NCBI RefSeq assembly: GCF_020524905.1 | Contig: NZ_JAIVKI010000022.1 | Span: 1 to 64,000, forward strand | Length of the DNA: 64,000 bases | From: Microbulbifer variabilis | GTDB taxonomy: Bacteria > Pseudomonadota > Gammaproteobacteria > Pseudomonadales > Cellvibrionaceae | Direction of reading: 5' to 3' | Part shown: positions 55,730 through 64,000 of the stretch, piece after piece | Layout of the letters: each line of letters begins with the position of its first letter | Numbering within the stretch: the stretch's first letter is position 1 | Notes under the pieces: model-generated | What the model saw: only the letters and a program-made list of their open reading frames with translations | What the model was told of the DNA's origin: nothing | Database searches by the model: none | Program-made: the position numbers and the translations under genes

Positions 55730-56122
55730 TTACTCTGCACTCATCCATTGCCTAATAAGCTCTTTGAATTTATCTGTGTGAGATTCTATTTTCGCTGCAT
55801 CTTGGAAATGAATGACACCACGATCGGCCGCTTTCCAATCCACCAAACCTGTCTCATCGGTAAATTTAAATCCTTCGATAGGCTTTGATTTTGCGCCCCG
55901 GTGAAGCACAACTTGAAGGACATTTTTAGGCTGTAATTTGAATGTTACTCTATCGTCATCACCGCCGATCAGGCGAAAGCTTGGCGCATTCCACTTAATA
56001 CCTTCCAAGACCTTACCTACAGACAGTACTATTTTACGAAGTCGTTCAATATCGGATTTGCGTGGATGATCACATTGGGCCATCCACTCGTTGACGGTCA
56101 TGGTGCTTATATTCTTGGACAT
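55730..56122 (-). CDS. DUF1801 domain protein
   Basis: A 130-aa YdhG/DUF1801 protein: HPRKSDIERLRKIVLSVGKVLEGIKWNAPSF is the family signature, followed by VLQVVLHRGAKSK. Some members relate to iron chaperone-like frataxin folds; function unknown. The start has GGAGGG just upstream. A+T-rich, part of the accessory stretch after typA. Confidence 0.8.
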   Translation of the reverse strand: MSKNISTMTVNEWMAQCDHPRKSDIERLRKIVLSVGKVLEGIKWNAPSFRLIGGDDDRVTFKLQPKNVLQVVLHRGAKSKPIEGFKFTDETGLVDWKAADRGVIHFQDAAKIESHTDKFKELIRQWMSAE

Positions 56123-56552
56123 ACGCCCTCCAGGGTTACTTGGTTAGCCGCACCAACAGTTTGAATGCTTTCGTTTTATGTGCTCCTAAATTAGACGTTT
56201 TTAGATATCTACGCATAGGTCACAGCGATCAATGAAGCTTTACCAAAATCCGGCGGAACACACAAAAAGTATTTCTCCCAGTCTAGGTCCAAAAGAACTC
56301 GCGAAGGAAGGTTGCCACACCTTGGAACTCTTTTTAACGAAGCCCGTATTCGCGGGCCTAGGTAAAGATAGCGACAGAATTAAGATTGACGCTCATGAAA
56401 TACCGTTCATCATCAAGCCCTGTTTCATTCTAAACTCTGCTTTCATCTTCAATAATTATTATTCTGAAAAGATAGGTTCAAATACCTTTTTACCGAATGT
56501 GTCAACTCTTCACAGTTTTCCTTGTACACTCGACCTAGACCAAATCTATAGC
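56123..56552. other. Intergenic gap upstream of DUF1801
   Basis: About 430 nt. A weak plus-strand frame (56232-56639) overlaps the methyltransferase 3' end and has no family or good start, so it is not called. Confidence 0.45.
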
Positions 56553-57173
56553 TTAAAGAAATTTCACCGCCAACCTACCAAACCGACTACAAGGTATAAT
56601 TTCAGCTCCTGGAATCAAACTGGCAAGACGAGATTCTGAGTAATGATCGGACCTCACCCCTTTGTCCGTAAGAATTGATTTTTCAGTGACTTTTTTTATA
56701 CCAAAACCAATTTTTTGATAAAATTCTATGCGCTCTTCTATGGAATTGTCGGAAAAAACACTGACGATGATTCTACCCTCGGCCACACAAGCTTTTTGCA
56801 TATTCGCTAATACCCTGCCTGGAGGATAAATATTCCCCATGGTGTTATACATTGAAATAGCAACGTCATATTTATTTTCTGGAATATATTTTTTTGCGTC
56901 AGCAACGATAAAATTTAGGATATTACTTTTATTAAGCTTTCTCGCACTCTCGATGTGTTCAAGATCAATATCGATACCAAACCCCTTTTTCAACCGGGGC
57001 TCTAGCATTCTGAGATGACGGCCATTACCGCAACCAAAGTCGATTAACGCAGAACCTCTGGGTACAAGCTCTTGTAAAAGGCGGTTTTCTTCATTGAGAT
57101 ACTCACCAAGATTTGAGTATTTGTATACCTTATCGATCAAATCACCGATATCGTACGGAACACCGACTGCCAT
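56553..57173 (-). CDS. Class I SAM-dependent methyltransferase
   Basis: A 206-aa Rossmann methyltransferase: motif I LIDFGCGNGRHL (43-54), the acidic end of beta-2 (GIDIDLEHIESA), motif II-like VADAKKYIPENKYDVAISMYNTMGNI. The substrate is unknown. A+T-rich and separate in composition from the housekeeping genes, so likely acquired. Confidence 0.8.
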   Translation of the reverse strand: MAVGVPYDIGDLIDKVYKYSNLGEYLNEENRLLQELVPRGSALIDFGCGNGRHLRMLEPRLKKGFGIDIDLEHIESARKLNKSNILNFIVADAKKYIPENKYDVAISMYNTMGNIYPPGRVLANMQKACVAEGRIIVSVFSDNSIEERIEFYQKIGFGIKKVTEKSILTDKGVRSDHYSESRLASLIPGAEIIPCSRFGRLAVKFL

Positions 57174-57306
57174 AGCTCACTATTTCACTCCAAAATACTT
57201 GATTCTGTCCTGATAAAGCACACGGGATAGCTGCAGAGAAATAGGAAATATAGAATCTAAAGTCAGCACTGAAACACCAATTCTTATGCTTTGAGCAATG
57301 GTACTT

Positions 57307-57825
57307 TCACGCCGCAAAAAAACGTTTTTCGACCTTTTTCCACTCCCCTAACGCGGCGGGGGAATGCAGACAGACAATGATTTGTTCAAACTGCGTCACC
57401 CGCTTCTTCAGTACCTCTAGAGCCTGATGCGCGGCGATAGTATGGGGAAAACGGTTGGTACCCGCACCCAGAGCAGGGAAAAGAATACGTTTCAGACCTC
57501 GCTCTGCCGCCAGACGCAACACACTTTCATAGCATCGCCGCAGCTGACCGATCGCCTGGGCACCCCATTGGTCACCACTACTCCATTGGGGCGTAACGGT
57601 GTGCAATAAGTAATCCACCGGCAAATGAAAAGCCTGCGTGAGACGCGCCTCCCCCACCGCGCACTCCGGTTGTTGCTCACACTGGACAGCAAGGTCCTGG
57701 CCACCCTGGGCATAGACCTGGGCCGAAAGGCCACGCCCACGAATCAGATGTTTGTGTGCGGGGCACACCAACGCGTCACCGCGTAACTTCAGGATATTGC
57801 CCCAAGTCAGATGAATTTGTGTCAC
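57307..57825 (-). CDS. Macro domain protein (ADP-ribose-binding)
   Basis: A 172-aa macro domain: GDALVCPAHKHLIRGRGLS (phosphate loop), AVGEARLTQAF, and the second loop FPALGAGTNRFP. Such proteins bind or hydrolyse ADP-ribose derivatives, possibly O-acetyl-ADP-ribose or ADP-ribosylated proteins. The usual Asn of the GDI(T)xxxxAxVN motif is replaced by a variant (LVCPAHKH), so activity is uncertain. Divergent from the GGDEF gene. Confidence 0.8.
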   Translation of the reverse strand: MTQIHLTWGNILKLRGDALVCPAHKHLIRGRGLSAQVYAQGGQDLAVQCEQQPECAVGEARLTQAFHLPVDYLLHTVTPQWSSGDQWGAQAIGQLRRCYESVLRLAAERGLKRILFPALGAGTNRFPHTIAAHQALEVLKKRVTQFEQIIVCLHSPAALGEWKKVEKRFFAA

Positions 57826-57992
57826 GGCTTCTCAGTTCTAACGTTTGCTTTACAGATACTGTAGCTCGCAGCTTTGGTCCCCGGACGAATCCTCCTATAC
57901 TCGGCGCTACTTCACTCCGCCGGTGAAAAAGGTGACAAGTATCGTGCTCAAGGCCGGTGGAAGTTGCAGTCTGTACAGCAACAGAGACGACT

Positions 57993-59069
57993 ATGAACTC
58001 AGGGTATAAAAAGCATAACCCCTCTATGAACACGCCCGTGGAAGAGTTGGAGCGTATCGATCTACGCCGCCGCATCATGGCCTCTTCTTATATGTTAATT
58101 TTTGCCATGGCGGTAACCGGTGCCATGGCGGTGATCGCCCTGAGCGCCACCGATATTCTGCAGGCCACAACCCTCTCGGCTGCTGCAGTAGTGATACTCT
58201 GCGCTTATGTCACCATTAATGTGATGGGCCCAAGCCAAAAAACGCCGTTGCTTGTCGGCATTCTTTTGCTGGTGCTCTACTTTTATCTGCTGTTATCTGG
58301 CGGAGTTAACAATACAGGTCTGATGTGGGCGGTGATGTTGGTCCCTGGATTTATCAATCTATACGGCTATAAGACCGGCACGGTCGCACTTATCGCCATC
58401 GGCCTGGTTACCGCTATGGCGCTTTTCTACCCGGATTTTCCCGGCCTGAAAGCGGAGTACGATACCGCCTATCGCGCACGTTTTATTGCGGTCTTTGGCG
58501 CGCTCACTGCGCTCACCGCACTACTCGATAGCAGCCGCCACCACACCCAGGAGTTACTCGAGCGCCTGACCGGTGAACTGGAAAAAAGCGCCTCCACCGA
58601 TGCCCTCACCGGGCTGGCGAACCGTCGCGAGGCCTACCGGGCAATCCACGATATGGAGCGGCGCAACAAGGAACTACAGGGCAGCTATGTGATACTGATT
58701 GGCGACCTGGACAACTTCAAAAGTATTAACGATACCTACGGCCACGGCTTTGGTGACCGCATCCTGCAGGACGTAGCGAAAATTCTCGAAGAAAATACCC
58801 GCACCGAGGATATTGTCGCCCGTTGGGGCGGAGAGGAATTTCTGTTGCTATTGCCAAATACCGATGTGCGCGGTGGCACTGTGCTGGCGGAAAAGCTGCG
58901 CCGTAAAGTGGAAGCCCTGAGTCGCCGTTACGTGCAGCCAGTGAAGGTTTCCATCAGTTTTGGCGTGGTTGAGGGCAGCGGCAACTCCCACAACCAACTG
59001 CTAGCGGAAGCGGACAGGCGTATGTACCGGGCAAAGAACAGCGGCCGCAACCGGGTGGTGGCAGCCTAA
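57993..59069 (+). CDS. Membrane diguanylate cyclase (GGDEF)
   Basis: A 358-aa protein with five or six TM helices (about 30-185) and a C-terminal GGDEF domain with active site GGEEF and product-inhibition I-site RTED five residues upstream (RTEDIVARWGGEEF). It should make c-di-GMP and be feedback-inhibited. ATG 57993 is preferred; a GTG at 57957 would add 12 residues. Its stop is 1 nt from that of the convergent VIT1 gene. Confidence 0.88.
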   Translation: MNSGYKKHNPSMNTPVEELERIDLRRRIMASSYMLIFAMAVTGAMAVIALSATDILQATTLSAAAVVILCAYVTINVMGPSQKTPLLVGILLLVLYFYLLLSGGVNNTGLMWAVMLVPGFINLYGYKTGTVALIAIGLVTAMALFYPDFPGLKAEYDTAYRARFIAVFGALTALTALLDSSRHHTQELLERLTGELEKSASTDALTGLANRREAYRAIHDMERRNKELQGSYVILIGDLDNFKSINDTYGHGFGDRILQDVAKILEENTRTEDIVARWGGEEFLLLLPNTDVRGGTVLAEKLRRKVEALSRRYVQPVKVSISFGVVEGSGNSHNQLLAEADRRMYRAKNSGRNRVVAA

Positions 59070-59070
59070 A

Positions 59071-59841
59071 TCAAGCGATAACGTCGCGCAGGAAGAAGCC
59101 AACGGCGAGTGCCAGCGCGGCAGCACCACCACCAAACAACAAGGTTTTGAGCCCCGCCATCCACACTCTTTGGGAAAATACCAGGCCCTTACACAGACCG
59201 ATGGCGAAGAAGGTAAAAGCCGCCAGAATAACGCTACTGTAAAACTGTTGTGACGGGTTGAGTGGCGCAAGCAGATAGGGCAATAGCGGCACAGTACCGA
59301 TGCCGATAAATGCTAAAAAAGTCACCAGGGCACTGCCCAGAGGTTTGCGTGTTGTGCGGCTGATTCCGTATTCTTCTGCCAGCATGGTCTCTATCCACAA
59401 TTGGCGGTTAGCGGTGATGGTGGCAACAATCTCATCCAGCACCTGTCCGCGAAACCCCTTGCGTTGGAATATTTGGCGAATCTCCTCCCGCTCCCCTTCG
59501 GGTACCAGCTCGATATGCTCGCGTTCGACGCGCGTCGCCGCTGCAGCCTGTTCCCGCTCGACACTGACGGCCTCGTAATTACTCACCGCCATGCTGAAAC
59601 CATCCGCAATTAGGTTGGCGAATCCCATCACCAACACCACCGATTCGGAGAAACCCGCGCCGAAAGCGCCGGCCACTATGGCGAATGTGGTAACACAGCC
59701 ATCAATGGCTCCGAGAACAAAATCGGAAACACGCTGGGATTTGGGCCCCCGCCCCAAACGGGCGTGAATACGCTCGGGGCGATGCTCCTCAAGCAGCGCG
59801 CGCCGGGATAAATCCTCTCCCTCTTTCTCCCGATCTTTCAT
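59071..59841 (-). CDS. VIT1/CCC1-family transporter
   Basis: A 256-aa membrane protein: DFVLGAIDGCVTTFAIVAGAFGAGFS with an acidic transport residue, then MGFANLIADGFSMAVSNYEAV, and C-terminal hydrophobic helices. A Glu-rich loop (110-150, with ERxxxEE) resembles the metal-binding domain of vacuolar iron transporters. It probably transports Fe2+/Mn2+. Confidence 0.85.
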   Translation of the reverse strand: MKDREKEGEDLSRRALLEEHRPERIHARLGRGPKSQRVSDFVLGAIDGCVTTFAIVAGAFGAGFSESVVLVMGFANLIADGFSMAVSNYEAVSVEREQAAAATRVEREHIELVPEGEREEIRQIFQRKGFRGQVLDEIVATITANRQLWIETMLAEEYGISRTTRKPLGSALVTFLAFIGIGTVPLLPYLLAPLNPSQQFYSSVILAAFTFFAIGLCKGLVFSQRVWMAGLKTLLFGGGAAALALAVGFFLRDVIA

Positions 59842-59996
59842 ACTGCAGGCCCGATACCGGGGCGCAAAAGAAGCTCCGGGCCAAGGATCATGGCGGAGCT
59901 ATAGAAGTCGAGTGACCAAGTGATTAAATAACTCCCGACCAACTCACAACCCTCTGCCTTTTTTCCGCACATTACCTTGGCCCCAATTAGCCCGGT

Positions 59997-60776
59997 TTAT
60001 TTCACGATAAAACTACCCCTGTCGACACCGGTGTTTCCGGTTTTTGCGTCATAAGCGTAAACCAGAATTTCGTAGACGCCGGGTAAATCTGTGGCGAAGG
60101 GGGCGCTGAAGGTATTCATCGTGTCCTGGATTTTCAGCGGTATTGTGGCAAATTCACCCCCATCTTTTTTTATCAGAGCAGTGACTTCGAGCTTGCTGCC
60201 ATCCCACAGGCCGCCATCGGTGAAAGGACAGCCGCACATCATCACCACATTGGCGCGGATCTCGAAAGGACTCTGATCCAAGCCGGTATAGAGGTGAGTC
60301 TGCGGGCTGAGTAGGTCCACCACCATACCGGGGATTTCTACAATCAAGCCCTCGCCGCTGATGGGCTTGCCCGGTACCAGCCAAGTCTGAGTCTGTGCCA
60401 CAACGCGAGCCTGCTTCTTGATATAGGGCGCCAGTACCTCGACGGTAAGAAACACTGGCTCGCTGATATCCAGATTAGTGGTGAATTTAGCAGCCCCCTC
60501 AGCGATAGGCACATAGCGCTCTCGCGGGGTCTTCATGATCTTACCGGTGTCCCCGGTACTTCCCTGGGTCAGGCCCTGAGCGAGAATTTCCCCGGTATCT
60601 GCCGCACGGATAATGACCATGGCACCCCCAATGGAGGAACCGATAAACTTAGCGTCCTTGGCTTTGGCACGCACGGTGATCTCTGTAGTTGTTACTTGGG
60701 CAGTTGTATTGGCCCAGAGGGGCGCAGCGGCTATCTGAGCAATAAAAACACAGAGAAATATGGCTATTTTTTTCAT
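59997..60776 (-). CDS. Secreted protein of unknown function
   Basis: A 259-aa protein with a signal peptide (1-22) and beta-sandwich-like repeats. It has a central MMCGCPFTDGGLWDG segment with two close cysteines that could bind metal or a disulfide partner. The C-terminal third (about 195-255) resembles an immunoglobulin-like domain (GVYEILVYAYDAKTGNTG). Family not recognised. Confidence 0.6.
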   Translation of the reverse strand: MKKIAIFLCVFIAQIAAAPLWANTTAQVTTTEITVRAKAKDAKFIGSSIGGAMVIIRAADTGEILAQGLTQGSTGDTGKIMKTPRERYVPIAEGAAKFTTNLDISEPVFLTVEVLAPYIKKQARVVAQTQTWLVPGKPISGEGLIVEIPGMVVDLLSPQTHLYTGLDQSPFEIRANVVMMCGCPFTDGGLWDGSKLEVTALIKKDGGEFATIPLKIQDTMNTFSAPFATDLPGVYEILVYAYDAKTGNTGVDRGSFIVK

Positions 60777-60794
60777 TTAAATTCCTTATCTAGA

Positions 60795-61370
60795 TCACAA
60801 AAACATTATATAGGCCCCAAAAAGGAAAACGCACCAAATCACAGCACCAAAGAATAACCAGAGACAATTCAATAGTGTGAATTTTTTATTGGACCCTCCT
60901 TTTTCATCTCCACAAGCAATATTTGCGGCCATTTGCGCAGAGAGTAATGGCAATGCAATTACCGGCACCATAATCAAACTGATAAGATCCAGAATTGTCA
61001 ATTCCTCAGAGACCGAGGACAAGCGATCACTAAAATAGCTGAGCAGGACAACCACAATATAAATAATGGCCATCACTTTTGGCCGCCATTTGTGAGGCCT
61101 TTCAGCCTCTTCGAGACGAGCCTGGATAGTGATAAACAAAGGGTAGGCAAAAAAAACAGAAAATATCGCGCGCATTACTGGCAACATGGTTTCACCACTA
61201 GCACGCTTATATTCTTTCCAGTGACGATAAAACCAATAAATAGAATAAATACCGAAAGTGCCAAAATATAACACCAGAAACTTGGCCTTCGACACCACAT
61301 AAAATTCTGACCCTCCGGCAGAATTATTTTCCAGGTTGGCCTCTGGAGCACTATAGATGTTGCTATCCAT
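60795..61370 (-). CDS. Small membrane protein with IYxAPxA N terminus
   Basis: A 191-aa protein with an N-terminal soluble motif (MDSNIYSAPEANL), then about four to five TM helices (YFGTFGIYSIYWFYRHWKEYK resembles a DUF4234-like start). Start chosen at ATG 61370, 12 nt into the longer frame. It precedes the secreted-protein gene by 18 nt in the same direction. Function unknown. Confidence 0.6.
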   Translation of the reverse strand: MDSNIYSAPEANLENNSAGGSEFYVVSKAKFLVLYFGTFGIYSIYWFYRHWKEYKRASGETMLPVMRAIFSVFFAYPLFITIQARLEEAERPHKWRPKVMAIIYIVVVLLSYFSDRLSSVSEELTILDLISLIMVPVIALPLLSAQMAANIACGDEKGGSNKKFTLLNCLWLFFGAVIWCVFLFGAYIMFL

Positions 61371-61437
61371 TTCGGACCTCAAACAAAACAGAGAAATAAC
61401 AATTTGCTGAATTATTGGGCTGAAGATTCGCCCATTA

Positions 61438-61464
61438 AAAAAGCCGGGCTGTGCCCGGCTTTTT
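61438..61464. terminator. Rho-independent terminator downstream of the DUF885 gene
   Basis: A 12-bp stem AAAAAGCCGGGC / GCCCGGCTTTTT with a TGT loop; T-runs on both strands make it bidirectional. Confidence 0.9.
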
Positions 61465-61482
61465 CAGCGGTTAGGCTGGCTC

Positions 61483-63375
61483 TTAAGCGCTCTTAACAGA
61501 GTCCACCCAGGCAGCCACACGGTTTTCCAAAACCGGTACCGGCAGGGCTCCGCCGCCCAGTATGGTGTCGTGGAAACCGCGGATATCGAACTTATTCCCC
61601 AGCTGTTCCTCGGCCTGCTTGCGCAGTTCCTGGATTTTCAGCATACCGATTTTGTAAGCGGTAGCCTGTCCCGGCCATACCAGGTAGCGGCGTACTTCGG
61701 AGCGCACTGCGGTTTCGGGAATCGCAGAGTTTTCCAGGAAGTACTCCACCGCCTGCTCCTCACTCCAGCCCTTGGCGTGCATGCCAGTGTCCACTACCAA
61801 GCGGATGGCCCGCCACATTTCGGCAGTCAGGTGGCCAAACAGGTTATAGGGGTCCTGATAAGCACCCATTTCCTTGGCCAGCTTCTCGGAATAGAGTGCC
61901 CAGCCTTCCACATACACGGTGAAGTGGGCCTGGGTACGAAACTGTGGAATGTCCTCAAGCTCCTGCGCGATGGAAATCTGCATATGGTGGCCGGGATTGC
62001 CCTCGTGGTAGGCCACGGTTTCCATATCGGTGGTGGAATAGGCGCTCATATCGGACAGGTGCGCATAGTAGATACCCGGGCGGGAACCATCCGGGGTGCC
62101 CGGATAATAGTGCTGGGCACCGCCATCCTGCTCGCGGAAGGATTCCACTCGCTTAACCACCAGCTCGGCCTTCGGCAACAGACCGAAGTATTGCGGCAGC
62201 TTCTTGGTAATATTGTCGAGGAATGCCGTGGAGTCATCCAGGTAGCCCTGGCGGCCATCATCGGTGTTGGGGTAGTAGAACTGACCGTCTTCCCGGATAA
62301 AAGTGAAGAATTCCTGCAGGCTGCCTTCGAAGCCGACTTTCTTCTTGATAGATTCCATCTCACCGCGGATACGCGCTACTTCCTTGAGACCGATATTATG
62401 GATCTCATCGGCGGTTAGACTGGTAGTGGTGGTGTCGGCTAGGCGCTGGTTGTAATAGGCCATACCGTTCGGCAGGCTGCTGGCCCCTTGAGGCTCCGCA
62501 GAGGCCTTTTGCACGTCTTTTTCCAACCAGACGATCAGGTTTTTATAAGCGGGTAAGAACTTGGTCTCCAGCGCCTTGCGCGCATCGACGGTCAGCTGGT
62601 CGGCCTGCTTCTGGTCGATCTTGCCGGCCTCCAGTAGCTCGGCGATCTTGCCTTTGGCGCCGGCCCACAGAGGTGCATCGTCGCCATCGGTGAAGGGGGC
62701 ACCGTTAATCAATTTGCTGGATTGCTCTATCGCGCCCTCGTAGGCAAAGCGCGGTGGGCGGATACCTTCTTTGGCAGCCTGTTCGGCGCGCTCACGCAGT
62801 TGATCAATCGCGCGGGAGATTCCGCTGATACGGGCGATATACGCCTGCATATCCTCGATATTATCTACCTGATGGAAGTTCAACAGAAAGTTCGGCAGCT
62901 GTGACTGCATTCCGCCCATCTGTTCGAAGATATAGCCGTGGTTCTTGAAAGGCTCAGCAGCTTTGGCCTGCTCGAACTGATAAATCCAGATATCGTAGGA
63001 AGTTTTCCCTTCCTGACTCAGCTTGTTGTAGTCGAAGTTCTTCTTGAGTTCGGCAACGGTCTTTTCCACCCATGCCAGCTTTCGCGCCTCGGCGGCCTCG
63101 CTCATATCGTCGATCTGGTCGTACTGCTCCTTGCGACCTAGATAGGATAACTGCATAGGACTGAACTGCAGCTGCTCTTCATAACGCGCATCCAGCCACT
63201 CTGTTAGGCGCTTGGTCTCTGCCACTGCATCTACGGTGACAGAGGCCTCGGCAACGGCACTTTGAGCTTTATCGGCATTCGCTTCTGTCTGAGCGCTCTT
63301 ATCGCCCTGACAGCCCGCGAGGATAGCGACAGCCAGCAGGCTGGGGATCAAAGGGTTGTTCAGCTTAATCGGCAT
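61483..63375 (-). CDS. DUF885 lipoprotein, putative metalloprotease
   Basis: A 630-aa lipoprotein: N-terminal lipobox LAGC, a helical body, and a C-terminal metal motif HEGNPGHHMQ (HExxPGHH), the DUF885 mark. Family members resemble M32/M2-type zinc carboxypeptidases, but their activity is mostly unproven. Start ATG 63375 fits the lipoprotein; 17 residues upstream in frame are not supported. Probably anchored in the periplasm. Confidence 0.88.
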   Translation of the reverse strand: MPIKLNNPLIPSLLAVAILAGCQGDKSAQTEANADKAQSAVAEASVTVDAVAETKRLTEWLDARYEEQLQFSPMQLSYLGRKEQYDQIDDMSEAAEARKLAWVEKTVAELKKNFDYNKLSQEGKTSYDIWIYQFEQAKAAEPFKNHGYIFEQMGGMQSQLPNFLLNFHQVDNIEDMQAYIARISGISRAIDQLRERAEQAAKEGIRPPRFAYEGAIEQSSKLINGAPFTDGDDAPLWAGAKGKIAELLEAGKIDQKQADQLTVDARKALETKFLPAYKNLIVWLEKDVQKASAEPQGASSLPNGMAYYNQRLADTTTTSLTADEIHNIGLKEVARIRGEMESIKKKVGFEGSLQEFFTFIREDGQFYYPNTDDGRQGYLDDSTAFLDNITKKLPQYFGLLPKAELVVKRVESFREQDGGAQHYYPGTPDGSRPGIYYAHLSDMSAYSTTDMETVAYHEGNPGHHMQISIAQELEDIPQFRTQAHFTVYVEGWALYSEKLAKEMGAYQDPYNLFGHLTAEMWRAIRLVVDTGMHAKGWSEEQAVEYFLENSAIPETAVRSEVRRYLVWPGQATAYKIGMLKIQELRKQAEEQLGNKFDIRGFHDTILGGGALPVPVLENRVAAWVDSVKSA

Positions 63376-63506
63376 TTTCCTATCTCGGTCAAAAGTTGTA
63401 CAAAAAAACGCCGCTAACTTTGACACGAAATCTTAGAACTGTCGATTCGGGCTCTTCCAAACGCTATTTCTGTGCGTCGAGCCGAAGGGCTGTGGGGGTT
63501 TTCACC

Positions 63507-64000
63507 TCAGCTGGCGGGACTGTCGGAGTCCAGTGTTATAGCCTTTGTCTGGGTAGGGGAGTCCGAATCGGGCCGCTGTGTAGTCTTTTGCACGATGTGC
63601 AGCTCCCGCTGGGGAAAAGGGATCGTCAGGCCCGCAGCCTCCAGAGCGGGTTTCAGGCGTTTCATTAGTGTCCAATACACATCCCAGTACTCCCCGGTCG
63701 CAGTCCACACGCGCAGGTGCAGGTTGACCGCGCTATCTCCCAGGGCACGAACCGCGTAGTTGGGTTGCGGTTCTGCGAGTATGCGCGGCTCATCCGCGAC
63801 CAAGCGGCGCAACACCTCCATTCCCGTTTCGATATCATCTCCGTACGCAATGCTTGCCACTATTTCGATGCGCCGAGTCTGATTGTGGCTGTAATTGGTG
63901 AGAGTCTGCCCCCAAATAGTACTGTTCGGCGCTGTGATCCGCAGGCCATCGCTGGTATCGAGCGAAGTGGTAAAGAGGCCCACCTGGCGCACTGTGCCCA
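63507..64000 (-). CDS. MscS-family mechanosensitive channel, C-terminal part
   Basis: About 164 residues visible; the 5' end lies beyond the right window edge. GTVRQVGLFTTSLDTSDGLRITAPNSTIWGQTLTNYS is the beta-domain after the pore helix in MscS, followed by the cytoplasmic cage domain (RRIEIVASIAYGDDIE... ), which is typical. The protein gates under membrane tension to release solutes in hypo-osmotic shock. Confidence 0.88.
   Translation of the reverse strand, partial: GTVRQVGLFTTSLDTSDGLRITAPNSTIWGQTLTNYSHNQTRRIEIVASIAYGDDIETGMEVLRRLVADEPRILAEPQPNYAVRALGDSAVNLHLRVWTATGEYWDVYWTLMKRLKPALEAAGLTIPFPQRELHIVQKTTQRPDSDSPTQTKAITLDSDSPAS

Noticed and set aside
56232..56639. 135-aa plus-strand frame
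   Set aside because: Overlaps the methyltransferase 3' end and has no recognisable features.

Overview
The window looks like chromosome from a marine, chitin-degrading gammaproteobacterium, most likely Microbulbifer or a close relative (Cellvibrionales). The reasons are a GH18 chitinase with two small chitin-binding modules joined by low-complexity linkers, a core set of gammaproteobacterial genes (glnA-ntrB-ntrC, thiI, typA, hslR/hslO, pckA), and moderate-to-high G+C with A+T-rich accessory patches. No species can be proved from this alone. I see no rRNA, tRNA, CRISPR array, transposase, integrase or phage gene.

Region 1 (1-7.7 kb) is the most unusual part. Two back-to-back units encode what looks like a complete route to polyprenyl-phosphoryl-D-arabinofuranose: UbiA-type phosphoribosyltransferase, a PAP2-like phosphatase, DprE1-like oxidase and DprE2-like reductase, with a GtrA protein, a UPF0104/YbhN-like membrane protein and a large polytopic, GT-C-like protein. 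The left unit (gtrA-dprE1-dprE2-644-aa membrane protein) has the order of mycobacterial Rv3789-Rv3790-Rv3791-Rv3792(aftA).

Region 2 (7.7-17.7 kb) holds scattered single genes: a DUF5117-type metalloprotease, a DUF2884 protein, an alpha/beta hydrolase, a PLP decarboxylase, an SGNH hydrolase, an ArsR regulator divergent from a NIPSNAP/ABM pair, and DUF2237/DUF2939 genes. Region 3 (17.8-25.6 kb) is an overlapping RDD-SpoIIM-DUF4129-DUF4350-MoxR-DUF58 operon. Region 4 (25.7-30.5 kb) has a 2OG-Fe(II) oxygenase, a copper-type pair (His-rich DUF2946-like protein plus TonB receptor), a small beta-barrel protein and an orphan HicB.

Region 5 (30.7-43.8 kb) is mostly housekeeping: cysteine synthase and CysQ, lysoplasmalogenase, a GMP/IMP nucleotidase, Hsp15, a Deg-type protease, Hsp33, PEP carboxykinase, a tandem pair of M15-like peptidases, an AI-2E permease and a BCP-like peroxiredoxin. 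Region 6 (43.9-52.9 kb) is the nitrogen control locus (ntrC, ntrB, a DUF4124 gene, glnA with a near-perfect sigma-54 promoter), then thiI and typA.

Region 7 (52.9-57.2 kb) is an accessory insertion downstream of typA carrying the chitinase. A diverged copy of the typA 3' end plus its terminator lies on the far side of the chitinase. Region 8 (57.3-64 kb) has a macro-domain protein, a diguanylate cyclase, a VIT1-family transporter, two proteins of unknown function, a DUF885 lipoprotein and the C-terminal part of an MscS channel cut by the window edge.
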